Shown here one piece after another: positions 17,183 to 26,441 of a stretch of 64,000 nt of DNA. The notes under the pieces were generated by a model. It did no database searches. It saw nothing but the letters and a program-made list of their open reading frames with translations, and was not told the origin of the DNA. Where the stretch lies: assembly GCF_016888135.1 (NCBI RefSeq), contig NZ_JACSWB010000278.1, forward strand, positions 248,001 through 312,000, given 5' to 3'. Position 1 is the stretch's first letter. Each line of letters begins with the position of its first letter. This DNA is from Leptolyngbya sp. CCY15150. Lineage in GTDB: Bacteria; Cyanobacteriota; Cyanobacteriia; RECH01. Made by a program: the position numbers and the translations under genes.

Positions 17183-18121
17183 TCAGGAGGGGCGATCGCT
17201 CCCTGTCCGTTGTTCATCCAGCCAAACTAATCCAGCTCCCCCCGCTTCAGCTAAGATGCTCACCAAGCGATAGATAGCCACGGCGCTGATGATCACAGCC
17301 GGCGGCAGACCGCTGTCGCCTTGGCGCAAAATGGCGATCGCTGTCACCTCAAACACGCCCAATCCTCCTGGCGCACCGGGTACCACCAGTCCCAGCAGCC
17401 AGGCAAAGCCAAAGGCACTGAACAGCAGCGGCACTTGGTAGCCCTGCACTGGCATCAGCACTTGCACCGTCAAGACAAAGCCGATGCCCCGCAGGATCAC
17501 AAAGCCGAGTTCTCCTAGGAAGGGTTTGAGGGGATAGTGGTTGAGACCGAGGGGGGCAGCAGGGGATGCGTCGCGGTTGGTGAGGCGGCCTTTGGTGCGC
17601 TGTAGGTAGAGCAGGGGCGGGTTGAGCACTCGGGGATGGACGATGCCCAGGATCAGGATCAGGCTGAGCAGGGGCAGGATCCAGTTGGGTTGGGGGCTGC
17701 TGAGGAGGGCGATCGCCAAGGCCGCTGCGGCCATCAGCAAGGGTTCCAGCACCACGCTCAAGGTGGAAATCCCTAGGGGTACGCCGGCATTGTGGGTGGC
17801 CCAGACGCGCCCATAGAAATGCCAGACGTTGCCGGGTAGGTATTTGGCGATGTTGGTTTTCAGGTAGGTGGCAATGCTCCAAGCGGCGGTGACCGGCTGG
17901 TTGAGGTCGTGCAAAATCCAGCTCCACACCCAGCCCGACCAAATGTGGGCCATCAGGGTCACGCCGAGGGCGATCGCTCCACTGGCCCAGCCTGCTCCGG
18001 TAATCCGCAGAGCCACCACCTCCCGCCACTGGTCGCGCAGGGCCGCCAGTAGGAAGAGGATCATACCGCCGAGAATCACCCAGCGGAGGTAGGGTTTGAG
18101 GGCCTTAAGTCGCGGAATCAT
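17183..18121 (-). CDS. Flippase-like/lysylphosphatidylglycerol synthase transmembrane-domain protein (UPF0104 type)
   Basis: The start chosen is MIPRLKALKPYLRW at 18121, giving 312 residues; an upstream extension in frame is Pro/Ser/Arg-rich and unlike the family. There are about eight hydrophobic helices, with the diagnostic NIAKYLPGNVWHFYGRVWA in the middle and AWLLGLVVPGAPGGLGVFEV near residue 250. Proteins of this family span the membrane without a fused synthase domain and are thought to move lipids or lipid-linked sugars; the substrate here is unknown. It ends about 170 bp from mscS and starts 44 bp after the NlpC/P60 gene, all on the minus strand. Confidence 0.85.
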   Translation of the reverse strand: MIPRLKALKPYLRWVILGGMILFLLAALRDQWREVVALRITGAGWASGAIALGVTLMAHIWSGWVWSWILHDLNQPVTAAWSIATYLKTNIAKYLPGNVWHFYGRVWATHNAGVPLGISTLSVVLEPLLMAAAALAIALLSSPQPNWILPLLSLILILGIVHPRVLNPPLLYLQRTKGRLTNRDASPAAPLGLNHYPLKPFLGELGFVILRGIGFVLTVQVLMPVQGYQVPLLFSAFGFAWLLGLVVPGAPGGLGVFEVTAIAILRQGDSGLPPAVIISAVAIYRLVSILAEAGGAGLVWLDEQRTGSDRPS

Positions 18122-18164
18122 ACAGGGGCGATCGCTGTGCTTGGATGGTGTCCATGATAGCGAA

Positions 18165-18947
18165 CTAGGGCGATCGCCATTGGGGTTGCCCCGTAGGCTG
18201 GTAGCTTTGGGTAATCCGGCCGGCCCCGCGCAGTTGGGCGTAGTAGGCGGTGCTGATGGAATTTTCGTTGGGCGTGAGGCGATCGATGCCGATGCCGTTG
18301 CGGCCCTGGCTTTCACCGGAGCTATGCAGGTAGTAGCGATCGCCCAGGTAAAAGCCTACATGGGTAATCCGCTCCGGGGTGCCAAAGAAGATCAGATCGC
18401 CCAATTGCAAGGGCTGGAACCAGTCTTCTGAGACTCCTGCTGCTGGAAGTTCAGCTAGCCAGGTTTGGGATAGGGTAGCGCGGGTGAAGTCGGCCTGTTG
18501 GTAGGCATCGCGGGGTAGCCAGATGCCCAAGGTCATAAAGGCTGCCTGCATCAGGCCCGAGCAATCGTAGTTGGGCCCCGCCGTGCCGCCCCAAAGGTAG
18601 CGATTGGGACGATTCATCCAGTTCAGCAAAATAGTCACCACTGCCGGCATCTGGGTTTGGATCGCGGTGGCGCTGGGGGCGATCGCTTCGTAGGGAGTCT
18701 CCACCGACTCTAGCCTGGGAAGATCCTCCAGCGCTAGCCAGCCGGGATAGTCGTCTTCCACCAGGCACACCGGCACCGCGATCGCCTCCGCCCCCTGAGG
18801 GGATGATAAGATACGCAATTGACGACCCGCGATCGCTTGGGTCGCGAGGCTGGTCAGGTCTGGCGAACTATAGAGGTTGAGCGCCGTGCGACATTGGTAG
18901 CCCCAGGGGGCATCGGTCGCCGTCAGCAGGTCAGTCGTAGATACCAT
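18165..18947 (-). CDS. NlpC/P60 cell-wall cysteine peptidase (C40 family)
   Basis: A 260-residue protein from the ATG at 18947; an ATG ten codons earlier would overlap the divergent gene. The N-terminal half is an SH3b-like domain (YQCRTALNLYSSPDLTSLAT). The C-terminal NlpC/P60 domain has the catalytic Cys in GPNYDCSGLMQAAFMTLG, the His in ERITHVGFYLGD, and the following YYLHSSGE. This two-domain layout matches the Anabaena/Nostoc enzymes that cut gamma-D-Glu-diaminopimelate bonds in peptidoglycan stem peptides, probably for cell-wall recycling. There is no clear signal peptide. It is divergently placed 23 nt from a serine hydrolase. Confidence 0.9.
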   Translation of the reverse strand: MVSTTDLLTATDAPWGYQCRTALNLYSSPDLTSLATQAIAGRQLRILSSPQGAEAIAVPVCLVEDDYPGWLALEDLPRLESVETPYEAIAPSATAIQTQMPAVVTILLNWMNRPNRYLWGGTAGPNYDCSGLMQAAFMTLGIWLPRDAYQQADFTRATLSQTWLAELPAAGVSEDWFQPLQLGDLIFFGTPERITHVGFYLGDRYYLHSSGESQGRNGIGIDRLTPNENSISTAYYAQLRGAGRITQSYQPTGQPQWRSP

Positions 18948-18970
18948 AGGCCACAGGATAACGGGAACCC

Positions 18971-19915
18971 ATGCCATTCTTTCATAAAGATGCCGCCCTA
19001 GAGCAGGCGGGCGATCGCATTTTAGACGCCGTTTGGCAAGAATTTCCTACCCTGGCCCGCAATCAGGTGGCCATGACCTGGGTGGTCTATGATCAGCCGG
19101 TGATGGTGAATACGGGCGGGGCCCTCAGTCCTGATGCTTTTTGGGCGCGATCGCCCCGAGGGTTTTCCTATCGCGGCGTGGAGCGCATCTATCCCGCCAG
19201 CGTGGTGAAGCTGTTTTACCTAGTGGCGGTGCATGAATGGATTCAGCAGGACATGATCCAAGCCACGGCGGAGCTAGACCGGGCCGTGCGCGACATGATC
19301 GTAGACTCCAGCAACGATGCCACCAGCCTGGTGATGGACATGCTCAGCGGCACCACCAGCGGCCCCGAACTATCTGCCGGGCCGTTTGAAACCTGGAAAT
19401 ATCAGCGCAATATCGTCAACCGCTACCTGCAGTCCCTCAACTGGGAAGAATTTGCCACCATCAACGCCAACCACAAAACCTGGTGTGATGGTGCCTATGG
19501 GCGCGAACGGGCGTTTTTGGGCGAAGCGATGGAAAACCGCAATATGCTGACCACGGAGGCCACGGCGCGGCTGGTGCATAGCATGGTCGGGGGGGTGGCG
19601 GTGTCGTCGGAGCGATCGCAGGCGATGATGGCGCTAATGAAACGCAGCCTGAATCCGGCGGATCTGGCCGCTGATCCTGAAAATCAGGTGACGGGTTTTC
19701 TGGGCGCAGGAGTGCCCCAGGAGGCCTCGGTGTGGTCGAAGGCGGGGTTAACCAGTAAGGTGCGCCACGATGCGGCCTATATTGAACTACCGAATTGCTT
19801 ACCCTATCAGCTTGTGGTTTTCACGGAAGGTAAGGAACATAGCAATAACGAAGCGATCTTACCGTTCATATCTCACCAAGTTGCCCAAGCCATGCAGGGT
19901 CTTTCTCAATCATGA
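18971..19915 (+). CDS. Class A beta-lactamase-like serine hydrolase
   Basis: A 314-residue protein with the penicillin-recognising fold motifs: the SxxK active site in YPASVVKLFYL (near residue 75), an SxN-like SSNDATSLV, and a KxG motif in WSKAGLTSKVRHDAAYI. There is no signal peptide, so a periplasmic beta-lactamase role is doubtful. It may act on a cytoplasmic or peptide-derived substrate. It overlaps the next gene by 4 bp (ATGA), so the pair is translationally coupled. Its start lies 23 nt from the divergent cell-wall peptidase gene, which hints at a shared cell-wall theme. Confidence 0.85.
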   Translation: MPFFHKDAALEQAGDRILDAVWQEFPTLARNQVAMTWVVYDQPVMVNTGGALSPDAFWARSPRGFSYRGVERIYPASVVKLFYLVAVHEWIQQDMIQATAELDRAVRDMIVDSSNDATSLVMDMLSGTTSGPELSAGPFETWKYQRNIVNRYLQSLNWEEFATINANHKTWCDGAYGRERAFLGEAMENRNMLTTEATARLVHSMVGGVAVSSERSQAMMALMKRSLNPADLAADPENQVTGFLGAGVPQEASVWSKAGLTSKVRHDAAYIELPNCLPYQLVVFTEGKEHSNNEAILPFISHQVAQAMQGLSQS

Positions 19916-21036
19916 CCCAGTATTTTGCCACCGTCGCTCGGGGTCTGGAAGACCTCGCCGCTCAGGAACTAGAGTCCCTCGGCGCGCAGCATGTATCAAC
20001 CACCTTTGCGGGAGTTGGCTTTGAGGGCGATCGCTCCCTTCTCTACCGCATCAACCTCTGGGCACGCCTGCCGTTTCGGATCTTGATGCAGCTCACCACC
20101 TTTTCCTGCGCCAATGATAAGGCTCTCTATCGCGGTATTCAGTCCATCGACTGGTCGCAGTATCTCACCCCCGAGCAAACCTTAGCAGTGCGGGCGACGG
20201 GTAAGAATCCCCAGCTTAACCATACCCATTTCTCTGCCCTGCAGGTTAAAAATGCCATTGTCGATCAGCAACGCCAGACCTTTGGGGAGCGATCGAGCGT
20301 GGATTTAGAAAATCCTGACCTAGCGGTGAATATTCATATCCAGGGTAGTCGCTGTACGGTGAGTTTAGATAGCTCCGGGGGCAGTCTGCATCGGCGCGGC
20401 TATCGTCCTGCGGTGGGGGCAGCACCGCTGAAGGAAACCCTAGCGGCGGCTTTAATCCAACTGAGTGACTGGACGCCGGATCTACCGTTTTTGGATCCCC
20501 TATGCGGGTCGGGCACGTTGCCGATTGAGGCGGCGTTGCGGGGGTTAAATATTGCGCCGGGGCTGTTCCGCGATCGCTTTGGCTTTGAATTTTGGCACGA
20601 TTTTGACGTGGAACTGTGGGATCAGCTACAGCAGGAGGCGGAGGAGCAGGAGTTATCTGATTTGCCGAATTTTATCGGGGGGAGCGATCGCGACCCTGAA
20701 GTTCTAGACCAAGCGCGGCACAATGCCTATAGCTGTGGCTTATCTGAGCAGATTGTATTCCAGCAGCGGGAGTTTGCGGATCTAGAGGCTCCGGCGGATA
20801 GCGGTGTGCTGATGTGTAATCCACCCTATGGCGATCGCTTGGGACGAGACCAGGACTTGGCGGCGTTTTATAAGCTGATGGGAGATATGTTTAAGCAGCG
20901 GTTTAAGGGCTGGACGGCGTTTGTTTTGACGGGGAATTTGGAGTTGGCGAAATGCATTGGCCTACGCCCCAGCCGTCGGTTTGTGGTCTACAACGGCACC
21001 ATCGAATGTCGGTTGCTGAAGTATGAGATGTATTGA
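19912..21036 (+). CDS. THUMP-domain class I SAM-dependent RNA methyltransferase (RlmL N-domain type)
   Basis: A 374-residue enzyme. A THUMP RNA-binding domain covers about residues 50-155 (LLYRINLWARLPFRILMQL, then LAVNIHIQGSRCTVSLDSSG). The methyltransferase domain follows with ASLKETLAA-like start (APLKETLAAALIQL), FLDPLCGSGTLPIEAAL (motif I) and the catalytic NPPYGDRLGRD. This is the family of 23S rRNA m2G methyltransferases; the C-terminal RlmK-like half of E. coli RlmL is missing, as is usual in cyanobacteria. The position methylated is inferred only from the family. A strong terminator follows. Confidence 0.92.
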   Translation: MTQYFATVARGLEDLAAQELESLGAQHVSTTFAGVGFEGDRSLLYRINLWARLPFRILMQLTTFSCANDKALYRGIQSIDWSQYLTPEQTLAVRATGKNPQLNHTHFSALQVKNAIVDQQRQTFGERSSVDLENPDLAVNIHIQGSRCTVSLDSSGGSLHRRGYRPAVGAAPLKETLAAALIQLSDWTPDLPFLDPLCGSGTLPIEAALRGLNIAPGLFRDRFGFEFWHDFDVELWDQLQQEAEEQELSDLPNFIGGSDRDPEVLDQARHNAYSCGLSEQIVFQQREFADLEAPADSGVLMCNPPYGDRLGRDQDLAAFYKLMGDMFKQRFKGWTAFVLTGNLELAKCIGLRPSRRFVVYNGTIECRLLKYEMY

Positions 21037-21064
21037 GGTCAATCTAAGATAAGAGTTGGGCCAC

Positions 21065-21098
21065 AGATCTCCGACTTTTTTGAAAAAGTCGGAGATCT
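21065..21098 (+). terminator. Intrinsic terminator after the RNA methyltransferase
   Basis: AGATCTCCGACTTTTT (21065-21080) and AAAAAGTCGGAGATCT (21083-21098) form a 16-bp perfect stem with a tiny loop, followed by TTCTATC. It lies 28 nt beyond the stop codon. Confidence 0.8.
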
Positions 21099-21221
21099 TT
21101 CTATCACTATCCATTGAAGGCGCGCGATCGCTACGTTTCACTGACAATGAATAGTCCGGACAGGCATGAAAGTTTTTGGTAAACCCCTGTATGGGCTAGT
21201 CGTTATTAAAAGCCAGGTGTT

Positions 21222-24200
21222 ATGGAACCAATGATCTGGAGTGTTCTGCTTGGGTCTACACTAGAAACGATTGTCAGTGGGATTATTGGTAACACGGCTG
21301 ACCGAGTTGCGACTGGTTCGCTTCAATCAGTAGTGAAGTTTTTGAAGCAACGGGTGCAAAACTTAGAGGAGCACCCCATCAACCACCACCTCGAACGGGC
21401 TATCTTACGATCGCTCTTGCTAGCTCAGCAGACAATTGCAGCCGACTGTCTTCAAAGATTGACAGAAGGACGAAAATGGCAAGGACGACCACAGGCTGCT
21501 CATCATCAAGATCAAGCTACGGTGACTTGGCTTGCTCAGTATTGTCTTGACCTTGCACAAAAACTGAATTGCGTAGAAAAAACTGGCTCATTTCAGATCC
21601 CTTCGATATCTGTGGCTGAAATTGGACACCTGGTATCTCTTAATGAGACTGCTATCGTGAACCAGGATGCTATTTGTGAACGACTCTGCCGTTTTGTTAT
21701 CACCGCAGACCAGCCCCAGTGCTATCAAGATGCTGTAGAGCAACTGTTATATCGGCATGTATGTTTTTTCTTTGCTGAGGAACTTCATACCCAGGAAGCT
21801 GTCCGCAATGCATTTCAAGTCCAAATATTAACAAGCGTTAACGAAATTCTTGGTCAGTTTCAGCAAAGTACTGTGGATATAGATGTTGTCTCTTCGCTGT
21901 TAAAGCGTCTTTCTATCCTGCCGGAGCTAGAGAAAAAAATGGAGGCTATTTATGCTGCAATACAAGAGTTGGACACCCGGCTTGAGGTAGGGTTCGCTCA
22001 GTTTGTAAGCCAACTGAACAGTCATGGAGTTACGCTGCAGGAAATAATAGATAAATTCATTAAGGATAAGAACAACTGTCCGGCAAGGTATAGCCATGGG
22101 TTATCAATGCTAGGGACATCGCTGTTTGTAGGACGGCGATCGCAACTGGATGACTTGCACCAAAAGCTATTGGGGCAACCAACTGGGACGACCCAACAGG
22201 TTGCCATTGTGGCAGCGGCGGGTATGGGCGGCGTGGGAAAGACGGCCCTGGCCCGAGCCTACGTGCGAGACCATCAGGCAGATTATCCCGGCGGCATCTG
22301 GTGGCTGCGGGTGAAAGGGGTGGATTTGGTTTCGGAAATTTTGACGGTGGCGGCGGTTTTCGGCTGGGAGGTGCCCGATCTACCCATTGCAGATCCACAG
22401 CAGAAACAGATCCAACAAATTGGCTGGTGTTGGCAACAATGGCAGACCCAATCGCCAGGAATTCGCTTGCTGGTGCTGGATGATGTACCGAAGTACGAAG
22501 ATGTGCGTCATTTCTTGCCGACAGATGCCTCGTTTCGGGTGTTGCTGACGTCGCGCAATCGGTTTGGAACACCTGTGCAGCGGCTGGATTTGGGTGTGAT
22601 GAAACGGGCAGAGGCTTTTCGCACCTTACGTTGCTATGTGGGAGACGATGATCGGATTCGGGCTGATGTACCCACTGCTAAACGGATTCTAGAGTGGTTA
22701 GGCTATCTGCCCTTGGGCATTGAACTGGTGGGTAAATATTTGGAACGTCGCCCCAGCGTCACCTTAGAAAAACTCTGGCAACGGCTTCAAGACAAGCGCC
22801 TAGATGCCAGGGCCATAGCAGATCTGCCTGAGGAACGGGTCTATGAATACAACCTGCGGGCAGCGCTGGACTTGAGTTGGCAAGAGCTTTCACCCATGGC
22901 GCAACAGGTAGCGGGGCTGCTGGCTAGTTTTGCCCTAGCTCCCATTCCTCAGCCATTGATCGGAGCAGCGTTACCGTCAGTGGAGGAGGAAGACCTAGAG
23001 GATGCCCTGGATGGAGAACTGGTGCGCGGCTCGATGGTGCAGGATCTGGGAGCAGGACGCTATCAACTGCATCAACTGGTGAGGGAATATGTGCGTGACC
23101 AGCTTGCCAATAATCTCAAAGATGTGGCTTCAGCCTTACGGCAGGGCATGGTGACCGCCCTTGTGGCCCAAGCCAAAACGGTTAACTACACTGTGACTCT
23201 CAAGGATCTGGCAAGGATGCAAGATGTTGTTCCCCATCTTACCCAGTTGGCCGAAGAATACCCGTCGATGGTGATTGATGAGGACGTGGTGTGGCCCTTC
23301 TTTGCCCTAGCGCGTCTAGCACAAGGACAAAGCCGCTGGCAAGAGGCCGAACGCTGGTACGGTGAATGTCTGACCATGACTGAAACCCGCTTTGGGCAAG
23401 ACCATCCCGATGTCGCCACCAGCCTGAATAATCTGGCCGAACTGTACCGAGCGATGGGACGCTATGGGGAGGCAGAACCGCTGTATGGGCGATCGCTTGC
23501 CATCGACGAGAAGGTGTATGGAACCGACCATCCCGATGTCGCCACCAGCCTGAATAATCTGGCGTTGCTGTACGAATCGATGGGTCGCTATGGGGAGGCA
23601 GAGCCTCTGTATGAGCGATCGCTCGCCATCGCTGAACAGCAGTTGGGAGCCGACCATCCCGATGTCGCCACCAGCCTGAATAATCTGGCCGGGCTGTACG
23701 AATCGATGGGTCGCTATGGGGAAGCGGAACCGCTGTATGAGCGATCGCTCGCCATCGCTGAACAGCAGTTGGGAGCCGACCATCCCGATGTCGCCACCAG
23801 CCTGAATAATCTGGCCGGGCTGTACTATGCGCTGGGTCGCTATGGGGAAGCGGAACCGCTGTATGAGCGATCGCTCTCCATCAGGGAACAGCAGTTGAGA
23901 GCCGACCATCCCGATGTCGCCACCAGCCTGCATGGTCTGGCCGGGCTGTACTATTCGATGGGCCGCTATGGGGAAGTGGAAACGCTCTATCAGCGATCGC
24001 TTTCCATCTATGAACAGCAGTTGGGCCCTGACCATCCCGATGTCGCCACCAGCCTGAATAATCTGGCATTGCTGTACCGATCGATGGGTCGCTATGGGGA
24101 AGCGGAACCGCTGTATGAGCGATCGCTCGCCATCGCTGAACAGCAGTTGGGAGCTGACCATCCCTCTGTCGCCACCAGCCTGAATAATCTGGCCGAGCTG

Positions 24201-24725
24201 TACCGATCGATGGGTCGCTATGGGGAGGCGGAACCGGTCTATGCGCGATCGCTTTCCATATATGAACAGCAGTTGGGAGCCGACCATCCCTCTGTCGCCG
24301 CCAGCCTGAATAATCTGGCCAATCTGTACTACTCGATGGGACGCTATGGGGAAGCGGAACCGCTGGTTGCGCGATCGCTCTCCATCCGAGAACAGCAGTT
24401 GGGAGCCGACCATCCCTCTGTCGCCGCCAGCCTGAATAATCTGGCCGGGCTGTACTCTTCAATGGGTCGCTATGGGGAAGCGGAACCGCTGGTTGCGCGA
24501 TCGCTCTCCATCCGAGAACAGCAGTTGGGAGTCGACCATCCCGATGTTGCCAAGAGCCTGTGGAATATTGCGGCTCTTTACTTGAAGATGCAGCGACTGG
24601 ATGACGCGAAGCCAGCCATTACAAGAGCCGTTCAAATCTTTGAGAAAACCCTAGGACAGGACCATCCCGACACGGTTAGTGCTCTTCACTGGTGGCAAAT
24701 GATTCATAATGGCTCTTATCCGTGA
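21222..24725 (+). CDS. NB-ARC/STAND ATPase with C-terminal kinesin-light-chain-type TPR array
   Basis: An 1167-residue STAND protein. Residues 1-290 are a helical N-terminal domain I cannot assign, probably the effector. The NB-ARC module shows FVGRRSQLDDL (302), Walker A GMGGVGKT (334-341), Walker B LLVLDDV (416-422), LLTSRN (441-446), GYLPLGIELV (494-503) and an MHD-like QLHQLVREYV (615-624). From about residue 691 the rest is TPR: ten 42-residue units (DHPDVATSLNNLA...MGRYGEAEPLY...) and a partial eleventh. STAND proteins switch on ligand binding and oligomerise; many defend against phage or trigger cell death, but no such role is shown here. A HicB-like gene follows 40 nt later. Confidence 0.9.
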   Translation: MEPMIWSVLLGSTLETIVSGIIGNTADRVATGSLQSVVKFLKQRVQNLEEHPINHHLERAILRSLLLAQQTIAADCLQRLTEGRKWQGRPQAAHHQDQATVTWLAQYCLDLAQKLNCVEKTGSFQIPSISVAEIGHLVSLNETAIVNQDAICERLCRFVITADQPQCYQDAVEQLLYRHVCFFFAEELHTQEAVRNAFQVQILTSVNEILGQFQQSTVDIDVVSSLLKRLSILPELEKKMEAIYAAIQELDTRLEVGFAQFVSQLNSHGVTLQEIIDKFIKDKNNCPARYSHGLSMLGTSLFVGRRSQLDDLHQKLLGQPTGTTQQVAIVAAAGMGGVGKTALARAYVRDHQADYPGGIWWLRVKGVDLVSEILTVAAVFGWEVPDLPIADPQQKQIQQIGWCWQQWQTQSPGIRLLVLDDVPKYEDVRHFLPTDASFRVLLTSRNRFGTPVQRLDLGVMKRAEAFRTLRCYVGDDDRIRADVPTAKRILEWLGYLPLGIELVGKYLERRPSVTLEKLWQRLQDKRLDARAIADLPEERVYEYNLRAALDLSWQELSPMAQQVAGLLASFALAPIPQPLIGAALPSVEEEDLEDALDGELVRGSMVQDLGAGRYQLHQLVREYVRDQLANNLKDVASALRQGMVTALVAQAKTVNYTVTLKDLARMQDVVPHLTQLAEEYPSMVIDEDVVWPFFALARLAQGQSRWQEAERWYGECLTMTETRFGQDHPDVATSLNNLAELYRAMGRYGEAEPLYGRSLAIDEKVYGTDHPDVATSLNNLALLYESMGRYGEAEPLYERSLAIAEQQLGADHPDVATSLNNLAGLYESMGRYGEAEPLYERSLAIAEQQLGADHPDVATSLNNLAGLYYALGRYGEAEPLYERSLSIREQQLRADHPDVATSLHGLAGLYYSMGRYGEVETLYQRSLSIYEQQLGPDHPDVATSLNNLALLYRSMGRYGEAEPLYERSLAIAEQQLGADHPSVATSLNNLAELYRSMGRYGEAEPVYARSLSIYEQQLGADHPSVAASLNNLANLYYSMGRYGEAEPLVARSLSIREQQLGADHPSVAASLNNLAGLYSSMGRYGEAEPLVARSLSIREQQLGVDHPDVAKSLWNIAALYLKMQRLDDAKPAITRAVQIFEKTLGQDHPDTVSALHWWQMIHNGSYP
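23400..24700 (+). repeat. 126-bp tandem repeat array encoding TPR units
   Basis: Ten consecutive units of exactly 126 bp, beginning with GACCATCCCGATGTCGCCAC and then AGCCTGAATAATCTGG. Neighbouring units are near-identical, especially the second to fourth. Each of the first nine contains the HIP1 octamer GCGATCGC at the same phase, encoding Arg-Ser-Leu. The array lies wholly inside the STAND gene and stays in frame. Confidence 0.93.
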
Positions 24726-24765
24726 GTGCTAAGAGTTATCCCCGCAAATCGGAGGAGGGAATCCA

Positions 24766-24990
24766 ATGACGAGCCACTATACGATCCTGATTCAGTGGTC
24801 AGAAGAAGACCAATGCTACGTAGTTAGCCTGCCAGAATGGGGCGATTTCTGTCACACTCACGGCACCACCTACGACGAGGCCCTCGCCAACGCTCAGGCC
24901 GTGCTGGAGTTGCTGATCACCTCAGCCCAGGACAAGAATGAACCGCTGCCACCCCCGCACTTGTTTGGTCGTTCCTTGCAAATGGCTTGA
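24766..24990 (+). CDS. HicB-family antitoxin-like protein, no HicA partner
   Basis: A 74-residue protein with a HicB-type RNase H-like fold: YTILIQWSEEDQCYVVSLPE, then the characteristic HTHGTTYDEALANAQAVLEL. A good ribosome site (GGAGGAG) precedes the ATG by 8-9 nt. It lacks a C-terminal helix-turn-helix, and no HicA-like toxin ORF lies on either side, so it is an orphan HicB. Such solitary proteins are common in cyanobacteria and their role is not known. Its position 40 nt behind the STAND gene, in the same direction, makes co-transcription likely. Confidence 0.85.
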   Translation: MTSHYTILIQWSEEDQCYVVSLPEWGDFCHTHGTTYDEALANAQAVLELLITSAQDKNEPLPPPHLFGRSLQMA

Positions 24991-25057
24991 CGGGGATCCC
25001 GTCTGGCAGGATGGGCGGATCAGCTTTCTGATGTCCGCCAGCGAATAGGTTACAGGA

Positions 25058-25912
25058 TTACGACATTGGGGGATTTCTAGTATCGGGGAGCGATCGCTTC
25101 AGGGCATACAGCCACACCAGCCCAACGACGCCCAACGCAATCCCCGTCAAGCTCACCACCTGCGCCACCCTCAGCGGCCCGAGCATCAGGCTATCCAGCC
25201 GCAGCGCTTCAATCCACACCCGACCCAGACTATAGGCCACCGCATAGACCAGAATGATCGTGCCGCGCTTTAGCCGCCCCGGATGGCGCAATCCCCAGAC
25301 AAACAAACCCAACAGGACAGCCAAAACTCCCAGGTTCCACAGAGATTCGTAGAGAAACGTGGGATGGTAGTAGGCCACATCGGCCAGGCCCGGAGGTCGC
25401 TGGGCCGGGGGAATATACAGCCGCCAAGGCACATCCGTGGGTCGTCCAAAGGCCTCGGAGTTGAAAAAATTGCCCCAGCGACCCAAGGCCTGCCCCAAGA
25501 TCAGCGACGGGGCCACCACATCTGCCAATTGCCAAAAGGAGAGCCGATTGCGCCGGGCAAACAACAGAGTGGCGATCGCCCCCCCTAAGATTGCCCCATG
25601 AATGGCAATGCCCCCCTGCCAAATCGCTAGGGCCCGCCACGGGTGTTCTGCATAGCGCGACCACTCAAACGCCACATAGTAAAGCCGCGCCCCCGGAATG
25701 GCTCCGCAGATCAGCCAAATGGCCAATTCGCCAATGTGGTCGGAGGTCAACCCAAACTGTTTACCCAACCGCTGCGCCAACGACATCCCCACCACCAGCG
25801 ATGTGGCAATCAATAGCCCATACCAGCGTATGGCGATCGGCCCCAGCTCAAAGGCAATGGGGCCGGGGGAGGCCAACTGGGCCAGGGTAGGGGATAGCCA
25901 AGGGATGATCAT
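25058..25912 (-). CDS. lgt: Prolipoprotein diacylglyceryl transferase
   Basis: A 284-residue membrane enzyme from the ATG at 25912 ([20 protein letters not shown]); an in-frame upstream extension is not family-like. Seven or so helices carry the Lgt hallmarks: [20 protein letters not shown] with the catalytic His, and the signature [20 protein letters not shown]. It adds diacylglycerol from phosphatidylglycerol to the lipobox Cys of prolipoproteins, so it would modify the lipoprotein encoded at 41482. Its start codon overlaps the stop codon of the bacteriohemerythrin gene by one base (TGATG), so the two are translationally coupled. Confidence 0.95.
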   Translation of the reverse strand: MIIPWLSPTLAQLASPGPIAFELGPIAIRWYGLLIATSLVVGMSLAQRLGKQFGLTSDHIGELAIWLICGAIPGARLYYVAFEWSRYAEHPWRALAIWQGGIAIHGAILGGAIATLLFARRNRLSFWQLADVVAPSLILGQALGRWGNFFNSEAFGRPTDVPWRLYIPPAQRPPGLADVAYYHPTFLYESLWNLGVLAVLLGLFVWGLRHPGRLKRGTIILVYAVAYSLGRVWIEALRLDSLMLGPLRVAQVVSLTGIALGVVGLVWLYALKRSLPDTRNPPMS

Positions 25913-26343
25913 CAGGGGTTTAGGGTAGATTGCAACAGGGTTTGGTTCTGCGCTTGAAAGAAGCGAATCATGCTTTGGTCTTCGCCACGAATGTGGTGGG
26001 CGAGCCATTCTGTCAGGCAGGCTGTCACCTCGGAGCCTAGGACAGCTTCGCCTCGCTCCAGGCGGTTGATCAAGCTGTTCACCTTAGCCAACAAATTGTC
26101 ATGCACCTGCTTATGGCGGGCATAACCGGGGTACTGGTGATCTTGCATCAGGGCTTCTTCGTGGCGGAAGTGCTCCACCGTATGGGTCGCCATGGTGGTT
26201 AATAAATCCCGTAGTTCCAAGAGCGGGGCGGATCGTTCTAGGGCATGGTGCAGGTCATTCACCATGTCAAACAAGCTGCGATGTTCGCGATCGATGCGAT
26301 CGTCTCCTGTGCAGTAATCGTTGTGCCAGTGGGCAATGGTCAT
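25912..26343 (-). CDS. Bacteriohemerythrin
   Basis: A 143-residue four-helix protein from the second ATG; an ATG seven codons earlier is possible. Iron ligands of a di-iron hemerythrin are visible: His in [17 protein letters not shown], HxxxE in [13 protein letters not shown], HxxxH in [10 protein letters not shown], and the final HxxxxD in [11 protein letters not shown]. It binds oxygen reversibly and may act in O2 storage, sensing or delivery; the role in cyanobacteria is not established. It is the upstream partner of lgt, an association with no obvious functional logic. Confidence 0.92.
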   Translation of the reverse strand: MTIAHWHNDYCTGDDRIDREHRSLFDMVNDLHHALERSAPLLELRDLLTTMATHTVEHFRHEEALMQDHQYPGYARHKQVHDNLLAKVNSLINRLERGEAVLGSEVTACLTEWLAHHIRGEDQSMIRFFQAQNQTLLQSTLNP

Positions 26344-26441
26344 CGTGATTTTCGGTTGATGCAATACGTTAGGTAAGCTTTTGCAGTTTACCGCTGCCGG
26401 CCTACCTCTGAGTGATAAGAGTATTGACGAGATGGATCATC

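Noticed and set aside
17349-18029. Minus-strand 226-codon ORF rich in Pro, Arg and Gly
   Set aside because: It is an alternative frame of the flippase-like membrane protein, with a composition typical of GC-rich shadow frames.
23316-24413. Minus-strand 365-codon ORF in the STAND gene
   Set aside because: It is the complement of the 126-bp TPR repeat array; repeats of a length divisible by three keep every frame open. The plus-strand product is the recognisable protein.
24991-25057. Search for a HicA toxin beside the HicB-like gene
   Set aside because: The gap is only 67 bp, and the 40-bp gap on the other side has no ORF, so no partner is present.
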